The notes beneath the pieces were generated by a model. That model searched no databases. It saw nothing but the letters and a program-made list of their open reading frames with translations, and had not been told where the DNA came from. This document shows positions 43,710 to 52,191 of a stretch of 64,000 nucleotides of DNA, piece by piece (position 1 is the stretch's first letter; the number at the start of each line of letters is the position of its first letter). A program made the translations under genes and the position numbers. This DNA comes from JALORV01 sp963775635. Its GTDB lineage: Bacteria > Pseudomonadota > Gammaproteobacteria > Burkholderiales > Burkholderiaceae_F. The stretch covers positions 1 to 64,000 of the forward strand of contig CAVZJO010000010.1 in the NCBI GenBank assembly GCA_963775635.1, read 5' to 3'.

Positions 43710-44450
43710 TTAGCGCGGCAGGGTCGCCGCCGCCTCCTCGGCCTTCTTGCGCAGGGCCTCGCGCTCGGCCTCCTGCTTCTCCAACGTCTTCTTGCGTTCG
43801 GCGCGGCGTTCTTCGCGGTGCTTGCGCTCGGCGGCGTTCGCCTCGGCGCGCTGTGCGGCCTCGGCCTGCTTCTCCTTGTAGGCAGCCGCATTTTGGGACC
43901 GTTCTGCGGCCTGCTGATCTTCCTTTGCCAAGCGCGCCGCGTGTTCCTTCTGCTTGCGCTCGTAGTCGGCCTTATTGCGCGCGGCCTCCTCTGGGGTAAT
44001 GGCGCCCTGGGCCCGGTCGGCCGCCTGCGACTGGCGCTGCTCGAGTCCCGCCTTTGCGGCCTGTTCGCGTTGCGCGCGTTCGGCGGCGCTGGATTCCTGC
44101 TGTTTCTGCTCCTCGGCGCGGCGTCGCGCCAAGTCCTCCTGGTCGAGTCGGCGGCGCGTGTCCTTGGCCTCGACTTCGATGCGCCTGACATCGCGCAACG
44201 CAAGCTCGCGCTCCCGACGCACCTTTTCGCGGCAGTCGTTGACGAGGAACTTGCTGTAACACTCGGCGTCACGCGCTGCGTACAGCTTGCGCACCCGCTC
44301 GTCCTCCTGCTGGGCCGCCTTGATCGCGGCCTCGGCGTGCTCGCGCGTGCTAATGCTGCCCGCCGGGTAACGTGCGCTGAATTCCTGTGCATACAGCGGT
44401 CCGGCCAGACCGGTGAGCAGCGGGAACAGGACAACAAATGCAAATCTCAT
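43710..44450 (-). CDS. Secreted, highly charged coiled-coil protein
   Basis: A signal peptide (RFAFVVLFPLLTGLAGPLYA) is followed by a short head with two cysteines (AARDAECYSKFLVNDCREK). About 170 residues of Glu/Arg/Lys/Ala/Gln-rich sequence then run almost unbroken to the end, predicting one long helix or coiled coil (AERAQREQAAKAGLEQRQSQ). The length is about 246 aa; ATG 44456 is an alternative start. The two-cysteine head followed by a charged helix recurs in small betaproteobacterial periplasmic proteins of unknown role. It follows zapE, same strand. Confidence 0.75.
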   Translation of the reverse strand: MRFAFVVLFPLLTGLAGPLYAQEFSARYPAGSISTREHAEAAIKAAQQEDERVRKLYAARDAECYSKFLVNDCREKVRRERELALRDVRRIEVEAKDTRRRLDQEDLARRRAEEQKQQESSAAERAQREQAAKAGLEQRQSQAADRAQGAITPEEAARNKADYERKQKEHAARLAKEDQQAAERSQNAAAYKEKQAEAAQRAEANAAERKHREERRAERKKTLEKQEAEREALRKKAEEAAATLPR

Positions 44451-44481
44451 GTACATCCAACGTTGGAAGCGGCGGCTCGGA

Positions 44482-45573
44482 TTACACGTGCGAGACTGCT
44501 CGGCGGGTCGACTGCAGATACTCGCGCGACTGCATCTCGTCGAGCCGCGATACCGTGCGGGCGAACTCATTGGCGAGCGCACCCGCCCGATAAAGTTGTG
44601 CCGCCGGCACTTCGGCCGAAACCAGCAGCTTGACCCGGTTGTCGTACAGCACGTCGACCAGCCATGTAAAGCGACGTGCCTCAGATGCGTGCCCCGCCGA
44701 CATGCTCGGCACGTTGGAGACCAGCACGGTGTGGAACTGCGCAGCGATCTCCAGATAGTCGTTCTGCGAGCGCGGTCCTCCGCACAGGACCGCGAAATCG
44801 AACCACACTACCCCGCCGGCTCGTCGGCGCGCGCGGATCTGGCGCGACTCGATGATGAGCACCGGGTCGTCGTCCTCGGCTTCGGCGACGCGCTCGAACG
44901 CGGCCGTGAGCGCCTGCTCAGCCGGCGGTCCCCAGGGGGTCAGGTAGGCGTCGATGCGCTCCATTGCGCGCTGTCGGTAATCAACTCCGCCATCGACATG
45001 CACGATGTCCAGCCGCTCCTTGAGCAACTCGATTGCCGGTAGCAGACGGTCGCGGTGCAGTCCGTCGGGATAAAGTGCATCGGGAGCGTAGTTAGACGTC
45101 ATCACAAAGCCGACGTTCAGGCCGAACAGCCGATCGAGCAGGCGATGCAGGATCATCGCATCAGCGATGTCGGACACGTGGAACTCGTCGAAGCAGATCA
45201 GGCGATGCCGACGGGCGATCCGTTCCGCCACGGCATCGAGCGGCTCGGCGGTCCCGCGCAGGTCGTGCAGGTCGGCATGCACGCCGCGCATGAATTCGTG
45301 AAAGTGGACGCGGACCTTGCGGATCACCGGCACGGCCGCGAAGAAAGCATCCATCAGGAAACTCTTGCCGCGCCCGACACCGCCCCACAAATAGACGCCG
45401 CGCGGCACCGGCGGCCGCACCAACAGCTTCTTCAGCGCGTTGGACCGTTGCGACTTGTAATCGAGCCACTCGGCGAAGGCTTGTTGCAGCCGGTCCGCAG
45501 CGCGCGCTTGCGAGGTGTCGAGCGCGTAGCCGCGCTGCGTAAGCGCGTGTTCGAGCTGGGTCAGGAACGGCAC
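44482..45573 (-). CDS. zapE: Cell-division ATPase ZapE (AFG1 family)
   Basis: ZapE is an AFG1-like P-loop ATPase that joins the Z-ring in E. coli under low oxygen and heat. Walker A is GGVGRGKS (64-71) and Walker B is LICFDEFHVSD (125-135). VMTSNYAPDALYPDGLHRDR is characteristic of the family. The start is GTG 45573 (PFLTQLEHALTQRGY); 363 aa. It lies 61 bases downstream of lpdA on the same strand, an arrangement often seen beside the 2-oxoglutarate dehydrogenase genes of betaproteobacteria. Confidence 0.94.
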   Translation of the reverse strand: MPFLTQLEHALTQRGYALDTSQARAADRLQQAFAEWLDYKSQRSNALKKLLVRPPVPRGVYLWGGVGRGKSFLMDAFFAAVPVIRKVRVHFHEFMRGVHADLHDLRGTAEPLDAVAERIARRHRLICFDEFHVSDIADAMILHRLLDRLFGLNVGFVMTSNYAPDALYPDGLHRDRLLPAIELLKERLDIVHVDGGVDYRQRAMERIDAYLTPWGPPAEQALTAAFERVAEAEDDDPVLIIESRQIRARRRAGGVVWFDFAVLCGGPRSQNDYLEIAAQFHTVLVSNVPSMSAGHASEARRFTWLVDVLYDNRVKLLVSAEVPAAQLYRAGALANEFARTVSRLDEMQSREYLQSTRRAVSHV

Positions 45574-45634
45574 GCGCGATCGTAACGGGATCTGCGATGG
45601 CGTCGGCGTCCGCGAGTACGGGGCCGCCCGGATC

Positions 45635-47071
45635 TCAGAAGTTCAATGTTCTCTTGTCGACCGCCAGCGCCGCTTCCTTCATGGATTCAGCAAGCGACGG
45701 ATGCGCGTGGCAGATCCGCGCGATGTCCTCGGCCGAGGCACGAAACTCCATCGCGACCACTGCCTCTGCGATCAGCTCCGATGCGTACGGGCCGATGATG
45801 TGCACGCCCAGGATCTGGTCGGTCGCGGCGTCCGCCAGGAACTTGACCATGCCACTGGTGTCTCCCAGCGCGCGCGCACGGCCATTGGCGGCAAACGGAA
45901 AGGTCCCGGCCCGGTACGCTCGTCCGGCCGCCTTCAGTTGCTGCTCGTTCTGCCCGACCCACGCGATCTCGGGCGACGTGTAAATAACCCACGGAATCGT
46001 GTTGAAGTCCACGTGACCATGCTGGCCGGCGATGCGTTCAGCGACCGCGACGCCCTCTTCCTCCGCCTTGTGTGCCAGCATCGGTCCGCGTACCACGTCG
46101 CCGATGGCCCACACATTCGGCACATTGGTGCGGCACTCGTCGTCGACGGCGACGAACCCTCGCTCGTCGAGCGCGAGTCCGATCGCCTCGGGCTTCAGCC
46201 CGCCCGTGTTCGGAACGCGGCCGATCGAGACGATCAGCCGATCGACTACGAGTTCGCGCTTCTCGCCCTTTGCATCGGTGTAAGCGACGCCGACTTCCTG
46301 CGCCTTGCCCTTGCCGCGCAGCGCGACCTGCTCGATCTTCACACCGAGCTCGATCTTCAGCCCCTGTCGCGCGAAGAGCTTCGCAGCCTCGCGCGCGACC
46401 TGCTCGTCCACTGCCCCCAGGAAGGCGGGCAGCGCCTCCAGGATCGTGACTTCGGCACCGAGCCTGCGCCACACCGATCCCATTTCGAGACCGATCACGC
46501 CGGCGCCGACGACACCGAGCCGCTTCGGCACATCTTTGATCGACAGTGCGCCGTCGTTCGACAGTACGCGCTGCTCGTCGAACTCGACGCCGGGGAGCGC
46601 GCGCGCGTTCGATCCGGTGGCGACGATGACGTGGCGCGCGACCAGCGTTTCGTCGGCTCCGCTGACCTCGATCTCGACTCCGGCGTCAGTGCGTCCGACG
46701 AACGATCCACGACCGTGGAAGAAGGCGACCTTGTTCTTCTTGAACAGATAGAGAATGCCGTCGTTGTTCTGCTTGACCACACTGTCCTTGCGTCCCAGCA
46801 TCTTTGCGAGATCGAGTCCGAGCCCTTTGATCTCGATGCCGTGCGCCGAGAAGTGATGCCCGGCATGCTCGTAATGCTCGGACGACTGCAGCAGCGCCTT
46901 TGACGGAATGCAGCCGATATTGGTGCAGGTACCGCCTGGCGCAGGCCCTCCCGCGGCGTTCTTCCAGTCGTCGATGCAGGCGGTGGCAAGTCCGAGCTGC
47001 GCAGCGCGGATCGCGGCGATGTAACCACCGGGGCCGCCGCCGATCACCACGACGTCGAAATTCTTGGACAT
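45635..47071 (-). CDS. lpdA: Dihydrolipoyl dehydrogenase (E3)
   Basis: This is the E3 flavoprotein of 2-oxoacid dehydrogenase complexes. It has the FAD motif VIGGGPGGYIAA, the redox pair C49/C54 (GGTCTNIGCIPSK) and the NAD motif VVGAGVIGLEMGSVW. The C-terminal interface motif CHAHPSLAESMKEAAL carries the His-Glu pair. The length is 478 aa. It is the last gene of sucA-sucB-pspC-lpdA and should re-oxidise the lipoyl groups of SucB. Confidence 0.96.
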   Translation of the reverse strand: MSKNFDVVVIGGGPGGYIAAIRAAQLGLATACIDDWKNAAGGPAPGGTCTNIGCIPSKALLQSSEHYEHAGHHFSAHGIEIKGLGLDLAKMLGRKDSVVKQNNDGILYLFKKNKVAFFHGRGSFVGRTDAGVEIEVSGADETLVARHVIVATGSNARALPGVEFDEQRVLSNDGALSIKDVPKRLGVVGAGVIGLEMGSVWRRLGAEVTILEALPAFLGAVDEQVAREAAKLFARQGLKIELGVKIEQVALRGKGKAQEVGVAYTDAKGEKRELVVDRLIVSIGRVPNTGGLKPEAIGLALDERGFVAVDDECRTNVPNVWAIGDVVRGPMLAHKAEEEGVAVAERIAGQHGHVDFNTIPWVIYTSPEIAWVGQNEQQLKAAGRAYRAGTFPFAANGRARALGDTSGMVKFLADAATDQILGVHIIGPYASELIAEAVVAMEFRASAEDIARICHAHPSLAESMKEAALAVDKRTLNF

Positions 47072-47084
47072 GCTCGCCTAGTCC

Positions 47085-47396
47085 TTATGCGTTGTCGCGC
47101 GGCATGAAGATCCACAGGATCAGGTAGAGCACGATCGTCGCGCCACCGGCGAACGCGCCCAGCACGAAGAGCAGCCGCCAGATCCAGGTCTCAATGTCGG
47201 TGGCGCGAGCAATTCCGCCGCAAACCCCGGCGATCCACTCGTCGTCCGACGAGCGCCGCAAGCGCTTCAGAGGAGACTCGTCGGCCCCCGTCGGAGAGAC
47301 CAGCAGCCGCGCCTTCGCCTGTTCGTACTCCGCCGCGGTCAGTGCGCCCGCCAGCAGCAGGTCGTGCAGCTTCTTCAGTTCATCGGCCGTCGACAT
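47085..47396 (-). CDS. SHOCT/PspC-domain membrane protein
   Basis: This 103-aa protein has two parts. The N-terminal part is SHOCT-like (LKKLHDLLLAGALTAAEYEQ). The C-terminal PspC domain (DDEWIAGVCGGIARATDIETW) leads into a membrane segment (LLFVLGAFAGGATIVLYLILW). PspC domains act in phage-shock-type membrane-stress responses. Its place between sucB and lpdA is unusual; it stops 14 bases before lpdA starts and is preceded by a 270-bp repeat element. Confidence 0.88.
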   Translation of the reverse strand: MSTADELKKLHDLLLAGALTAAEYEQAKARLLVSPTGADESPLKRLRRSSDDEWIAGVCGGIARATDIETWIWRLLFVLGAFAGGATIVLYLILWIFMPRDNA

Positions 47397-47399
47397 AAA

Positions 47400-47669
47400 G
47401 AACCTATCTCAGAGTCCCCGGTGGTCGCGGCGGGGTCGCATGGGGTGCAGGGCTAGACGCGGCGAGGGGACCATTGCTCCTGCAAGGACCTGAGCCGCAA
47501 CAACGCCATGCGCCCCATGCGACCCCGCCCCGCAGGGTTGCCACGATAACCCGGCGTCTGCGGCGTTGGCCGGCTCGGCCGTAGGCCCAGCTACTGTCCT
47601 TCGCCAGCCGCCTTGCATCCGCCGGGTTCTCGTGGCAACGCGATCCATTGGGGACTCTGAGATAGGTTC
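47400..47669. repeat. 270-bp element with 20-bp terminal and nested inverted repeats
   Basis: The ends are perfect 20-base inverted repeats: GAACCTATCTCAGAGTCCCC at 47400-47419 and its complement at 47650-47669. One more base pairs on each outside, and weaker pairing (TGG/CCA) continues inside after two mismatches. Two internal pairs follow: 47429-47445 with 47513-47529 (17 bases, perfect) and 47537-47556 with 47620-47639 (20 bases, one mismatch). As RNA or single-stranded DNA it would fold as one outer stem and two long arms. It fills the whole sucB-pspC gap. There is no coding frame and no clear target duplication. It could be a MITE or a structured RNA element. Confidence 0.8.
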
Positions 47670-47672
47670 TAC

Positions 47673-48932
47673 TCACACTTCCAGCAGCAGCCGCGCCGGA
47701 TCCTCGAGCGCCTCCTTCATCGCCACCAGCGACAGCACGGCTTCGCGGCCGTCGATGATGCGGTGGTCATACGACAACGCCAGGTAGTTCATCGGCCGCA
47801 CGACGACCTGGCCGTTCTCGACGACGGCGCGATCCTTCGTCGCATGCACGCCGAGAATCGCCGACTGCGGCGGATTGATGATCGGCGTCGACAGCATCGA
47901 GCCGAACACGCCGCCGTTGGAGATCGAGAACGTGCCGCCGGTAAGTTCTTCCAGCGCGAGCTTGCCCTCGCCGGCGCGCTTGCCGTAATCGGCGATCTTC
48001 TTCTCGATGTCGGCGAAGGTCATCTGGTCGGCGTCGCGCAGGATCGGCACGACCAGCCCACGCGGCGAGCCGACCGCGATGCCGATATCGAAATAGCCGT
48101 GATAGACGATGTCGGTGCCGTCGACCGAGGCGTTGACGACCGGATACTTCTTCAACGCCGCTACGGCCGCCTTGACGAAAAACGACATGAAGCCGAGCTT
48201 GACGCCGTGCTCCTTCTCGAAGCGGTCCTTGTAGCGGTTGCGCATCTCCATCATCGGCGCCATGTTGACCTCGTTGAAGGTGGTCAAAATGGCCGCGGTC
48301 GACTGCGACTGCACCAGCCGCTCGGCGACACGCTGGCGCAGGCGCGACATCGGCACCCGCTGCTCCGGACGGTCGGCCAGCAACGAGAAATCGAGCGGCG
48401 CCCGCACCTCGGGCAACGCAGGACGCGCAGCCGCGGCCGGTGCCGCTGGCGCTGCAGGCGCCGGAGCCTTAGGGATCGCGATCGCTGCGAGTACGTCACC
48501 CTTGGTCACGCGCCCGTCCTTGCCCGTCCCGCTGACGGACCCGGTCGCCAACCCGGCGTCAGCCATCAGCTTGGCCGCGGCCGGCATCGCCACGCCGGCG
48601 GCCGATCCGCCGGAAGCTGCGGCCGGGGCGGCCGCCGCCGGCGCCTTCGCGGCGGCGGGTGCGGCAGCCGCGGGGGCCGCTGATGCCTTGCCTTCGGTGT
48701 CGACCGTGGCGATGACTTCGCCCGACGTCACCGTCGCGCCGTCGGCCTTGACGATCTGCGCAAGAACGCCGGCGGCTGGCGCCGGAACCTCGAGCACCAC
48801 CTTGTCGGTCTCGATTTCGATCAGTATCTCGTCCATGGCGATGGCTTCGCCAGGCTTCTTCTTCCATTGCAGCAGAGTGGCTTCGGCAACCGACTCCGAC
48901 AGCTGCGGCACCTTGACTTCAACGATGGCCAT
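47673..48932 (-). CDS. sucB: 2-Oxoglutarate dehydrogenase E2 (succinyltransferase)
   Basis: The E2 core has a lipoyl domain with K44 (EIETDKVVLEVP), a long Ala/Pro linker (residues about 85-115), a peripheral subunit-binding domain (VAMPAAAKLMADAGLATGSV, GKDGRVTKGDVLAAI) and a catalytic domain ending with SYDHRIIDG. LTTFNEVNMAPMMEMRNRYK is typical of succinyltransferases. The start is ATG 48932, giving 419 aa. It lies 116 bases after sucA. Confidence 0.96.
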   Translation of the reverse strand: MAIVEVKVPQLSESVAEATLLQWKKKPGEAIAMDEILIEIETDKVVLEVPAPAAGVLAQIVKADGATVTSGEVIATVDTEGKASAAPAAAAPAAAKAPAAAAPAAASGGSAAGVAMPAAAKLMADAGLATGSVSGTGKDGRVTKGDVLAAIAIPKAPAPAAPAAPAAAARPALPEVRAPLDFSLLADRPEQRVPMSRLRQRVAERLVQSQSTAAILTTFNEVNMAPMMEMRNRYKDRFEKEHGVKLGFMSFFVKAAVAALKKYPVVNASVDGTDIVYHGYFDIGIAVGSPRGLVVPILRDADQMTFADIEKKIADYGKRAGEGKLALEELTGGTFSISNGGVFGSMLSTPIINPPQSAILGVHATKDRAVVENGQVVVRPMNYLALSYDHRIIDGREAVLSLVAMKEALEDPARLLLEV

Positions 48933-49018
48933 TTGGTTGTTTGCTCCGAGGTGGGACGCGTGCGTCTGGCGCCTTCGCTGCACAAGTCAAGCGGCGCAAG
49001 TCCGCTTCGACGAGGCAG

Positions 49019-49050
49019 GACATTCCGGCGCGGCACGCGTCCGGAATGTC
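49019..49050 (-). promoter_or_regulatory. Hairpin immediately after the sucA stop
   Basis: GACATTCCGG (49019-49028) and CCGGAATGTC (49041-49050) pair over 10 bases around a 12-base loop. The stem begins within the last codon region of sucA and lies in the 116-base gap before sucB. It has no U-tract, so it more likely sets the sucA:sucB ratio by RNA stability or processing than ends transcription. That role is inference. Confidence 0.5.
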
Positions 49051-51907
49051 ACTTGTTGAGCACGACGCCCTTCAGCTTGCCGAATGCCGCGTCGATCAGC
49101 GCCTTCTGCTGCTCGACGTGCTTGGCGTAGTAGCCGACCGCCGGCGACGCGGACGACGGCCGCCCGGCATAGCCCAGCTTCTGTCCGTCCACCATGTTCT
49201 CCAGTATGTGGTGCTGCGTGTAGAACCACGGCCCCTGGTTTGCGGGTTCGTCCTGGCACCACACGACTTCGGTCGCCGCCGGATACTTGCGGAATTCCGC
49301 CGCGAGCGCCTTGTGCGGGAACGGATAGAGCTGCTCGATCCGCATCAGGACAACGTCATCCTCCTGGCGCTCGTCGCGCGCATGCACGAGGTCGTAATAC
49401 ACCTTGCCGGAACAGACGACGATCCGCTTGACCTTCTTGGCGTCGATCGACTCATCGCGTTCGCCGATCACGGTCATGAACTCGCCGCGCGCGACCTCTC
49501 CCAGGTCGGAGGCCGCGTCCTTGTTCCGCAGCAGCGACTTCGGCGTCATGATGACCAGCGGCTTGCGGAACGGCCGGATCATCTGCCGCCGCAGCAGATG
49601 GAAGATCTGCGCCGCGCTGGTCGGCTGCGCGACCTGCATGTTGTTGTCGGCGGCCAACTGCAGGAAGCGTTCAAGCCGCGCGGATGAGTGTTCGGGCCCC
49701 TGGCCTTCGTAGCCGTGCGGCAGCATCAGCGTCAGGCCCGACTGGCGGCCCCACTTGACCTCGCCAGACGACAGGAACTGGTCGACGACCACCTGCGCGC
49801 TGTTGACGAAGTCGCCGAACTGCGCCTCCCAGACCACCAACGCATTCGGCTCGGCGCTCGCGTACCCGTACTCGAATGCCAGCACGGCCTCTTCGGACAG
49901 CAACGAGTCAATGATCGTGAACGGCGCCTGAGATTCGGACACGTGCTGTAACGGGATGAACGTGCCCTCGTCCCACTTTTCGCGGTTCTGGTCATGCAGC
50001 ACGGCATGACGGTGCGTGAACGTGCCGCGCCCCGAGTCCTGCCCGGTGATGCGCACGCTGTAGCCGCTGGCGACCAGCGAGGCGTACGCAAGGTGTTCCG
50101 CCATGCCCCAGTCGAGCGGCACGCGCCCCTCGGCCATTGCGCGGCGGTCGGCGATCACCTTTTCCACCAGCGAATGGACCTTGAAGTTCGAAGGAATCGT
50201 CGTGATCCGTTCGCCAAGGCGCTTGAGTTCGGCCAGCGGCACCGCGGTGTCGGCGTGGTCGGTCCACTTGCGATTGAGGAACGGGTTCCAGTCGACCGCG
50301 TACTTGCTCTTATAGTTGGTCAACACCGGTTCGGCCGTCGTTCGGCCCTCATCCATCGCCGACCGATAGTCCTTGACCATCTGGTCGGCCACTTCGGCGG
50401 CCACGGTTCCCTGCGTCACCAGCTTGTCGGCATACAGCTTGCGGGTGCCGGCGTGTGCGCCGATCTTCTTGTACATCAGCGGCTGCGTGACGGCAGGCGT
50501 GTCCTGTTCGTTGTGGCCGAGCCGCCGGAAGCAGACGATGTCGACCACGATGTCCTGATTGAATTGCTGCCGGTAGTCCATCGCGAGCCGCGTGACGAAC
50601 ACGACCGCCTCCGGGTCGTCGCCGTTCACGTGGAATACCGGCGCTTCGATCATCTTGACGACGTCGGAGCAATAGATTGTCGAGCGCGTGTCGCGCGGAT
50701 CGGAAGTGGTGAAGCCGATCTGGTTGTTGATGATGACGTGGATGGTGCCCCCCGTCCCATATCCGCGCGTCTGCGCCAGGTTCAGCGTCTCCATCACCAC
50801 GCCCTGGCCAGCGAAGGCCGCATCGCCATGCACCAGCACCGGCAGCACCTTGTCGCCCTCGGCATCGCCGCGGCGTTCCTGGCGCGCGCGGACCGAGCCC
50901 TCGACCACCGGGTTGACGATCTCGAGGTGCGACGGATTGAACGCCAGCGACAGGTGCACCGGGCCGCCCGGGGTCGAAATGTCGCTGGAAAAACCCATGT
51001 GGTACTTGACGTCGCCGGCAGGCAAATCTGAGCCGGGCTTGCCTTCGAATTCGGCGAACAGCTCCTTCGGCATCTTGCCGAGCGTGTTGACCAGCACGTT
51101 CAGCCGCCCTCGGTGCGCCATGCCGATGACCATTTCATCGACCCCGCTCGCTCCGGCCCGCTGGATCAGTTCGTCCATACAAGGGATGAAGGTCTCGCCG
51201 CCTTCCAGAGAAAAGCGCTTCTGACCGACATACTTGGTATGCAGGAAACGTTCGAGGCCTTCGGCGGCGGTCAGCCGCTCGAGGATGTGCAGCTTCTCCT
51301 CCGAAGTAAACGATGGCGTCGAACGCACCGATTCGAGCCGCTGCTGAATCCAGCGCTTCTGCGTCGGGTCCGAGATGTACATGTACTCGGCGCCGATATT
51401 GGCGCAATAGGTCTGGCGCAGGGCCTTGACGATCTCGCGCAGCGTCATCTGCTCCTGCCCGAAGTACGTGTTGGACGCCGAAAACTCGGTGTCCATGTCG
51501 GCTTCGGTCAGGTCGTAGAACGCGGGCTCGAGTTCCGGAATCGACGGCCGTTCCTGCCGCTGCAGCGGATCGAGATTGGCCCAGCGATTGCCCAGGTAGC
51601 GGTAGGCCGCGATGATCGACTGGACGTGAACCTGCTTGCGCGCGACCGACAGGTCGGTCGGCGCCACCTTCGGCTGGAACGTGCCTGCCTTGGCGCGCTG
51701 CGCGAAGGACTCGACGATCGGCGCATGCGCGACGTCGCGCGAAGTCGTCGAACCGTCGGCCGCCGGCACCAGTTGCATCTGGTCGAAGTAGGCCCGCCAT
51801 TTTTCCGGCACCGAGCCGGGGTTGTCGAGGTAGCGCTCGTACAGTTCCTCGACGTAGGGCGCGTTGCCGCCGAACAGGTACGAGTTGACCTGGAACTGTC
51901 GCATCAT
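49049..51907 (-). CDS. sucA: 2-Oxoglutarate dehydrogenase E1
   Basis: This thiamine-diphosphate enzyme decarboxylates 2-oxoglutarate. It has the OdhA N-terminus (QVNSYLFGGNAPYVEELYERY), LEGGETFIPCMDELIQRAG, MGMAHRGRLNVLVN-type active-site sequence (VIGMAHRGRLNVLVNTLGK) and the ThDP site GDAAFAGQGVVMETLNL. The later transketolase domain includes FTHRHAVLHDQN and the C-terminal EVVWCQDEPANQGPW. The start is ATG 51907, with AAAGG eight bases upstream; nearby ATG codons are also possible. About 952 aa. It is the first gene of the cluster. Confidence 0.96.
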   Translation of the reverse strand: MMRQFQVNSYLFGGNAPYVEELYERYLDNPGSVPEKWRAYFDQMQLVPAADGSTTSRDVAHAPIVESFAQRAKAGTFQPKVAPTDLSVARKQVHVQSIIAAYRYLGNRWANLDPLQRQERPSIPELEPAFYDLTEADMDTEFSASNTYFGQEQMTLREIVKALRQTYCANIGAEYMYISDPTQKRWIQQRLESVRSTPSFTSEEKLHILERLTAAEGLERFLHTKYVGQKRFSLEGGETFIPCMDELIQRAGASGVDEMVIGMAHRGRLNVLVNTLGKMPKELFAEFEGKPGSDLPAGDVKYHMGFSSDISTPGGPVHLSLAFNPSHLEIVNPVVEGSVRARQERRGDAEGDKVLPVLVHGDAAFAGQGVVMETLNLAQTRGYGTGGTIHVIINNQIGFTTSDPRDTRSTIYCSDVVKMIEAPVFHVNGDDPEAVVFVTRLAMDYRQQFNQDIVVDIVCFRRLGHNEQDTPAVTQPLMYKKIGAHAGTRKLYADKLVTQGTVAAEVADQMVKDYRSAMDEGRTTAEPVLTNYKSKYAVDWNPFLNRKWTDHADTAVPLAELKRLGERITTIPSNFKVHSLVEKVIADRRAMAEGRVPLDWGMAEHLAYASLVASGYSVRITGQDSGRGTFTHRHAVLHDQNREKWDEGTFIPLQHVSESQAPFTIIDSLLSEEAVLAFEYGYASAEPNALVVWEAQFGDFVNSAQVVVDQFLSSGEVKWGRQSGLTLMLPHGYEGQGPEHSSARLERFLQLAADNNMQVAQPTSAAQIFHLLRRQMIRPFRKPLVIMTPKSLLRNKDAASDLGEVARGEFMTVIGERDESIDAKKVKRIVVCSGKVYYDLVHARDERQEDDVVLMRIEQLYPFPHKALAAEFRKYPAATEVVWCQDEPANQGPWFYTQHHILENMVDGQKLGYAGRPSSASPAVGYYAKHVEQQKALIDAAFGKLKGVVLNK

Positions 51908-52191
51908 CGTCATCACCTTTCAGAACGAGTTTCTCGTTGAAGATGCCCGGTTGCCCGCCTGCGTGGCTGGGTGCCGGCGACAGCGCGGCGGATTCCGCCT
52001 CGTCCGTCGTGGTGGTCGGCCGCTACGGAGGGCGTAACGGTGACAAGCGGGGAATGCTACCACCGGGCATGCCCGTTTCCATCTGCTGTCTCGCGGGCGC
52101 GTCATCCGTCTCTCCCGGCGTTCAGTGTCGTCCCCGGGGAATACACTTGCGTTACAAGAGTCGCCGCTACGACGGACGAAAAAGGAGACAC
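51908..52191. promoter_or_regulatory. Divergent promoter region between sucA and the oxidoreductase operon
   Basis: This 284-bp region carries the 5' ends of two divergent operons that both act on 2-oxoacids. Near the sucA side a small hairpin, AACGAG (51924-51929) with CTCGTT (51933-51938), would sit in the sucA leader just before its ribosome-binding site. AGGAG at 52184-52188 serves the GTG start at 52192. I see no clear -35/-10 pair or FNR-type box. Confidence 0.55.
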
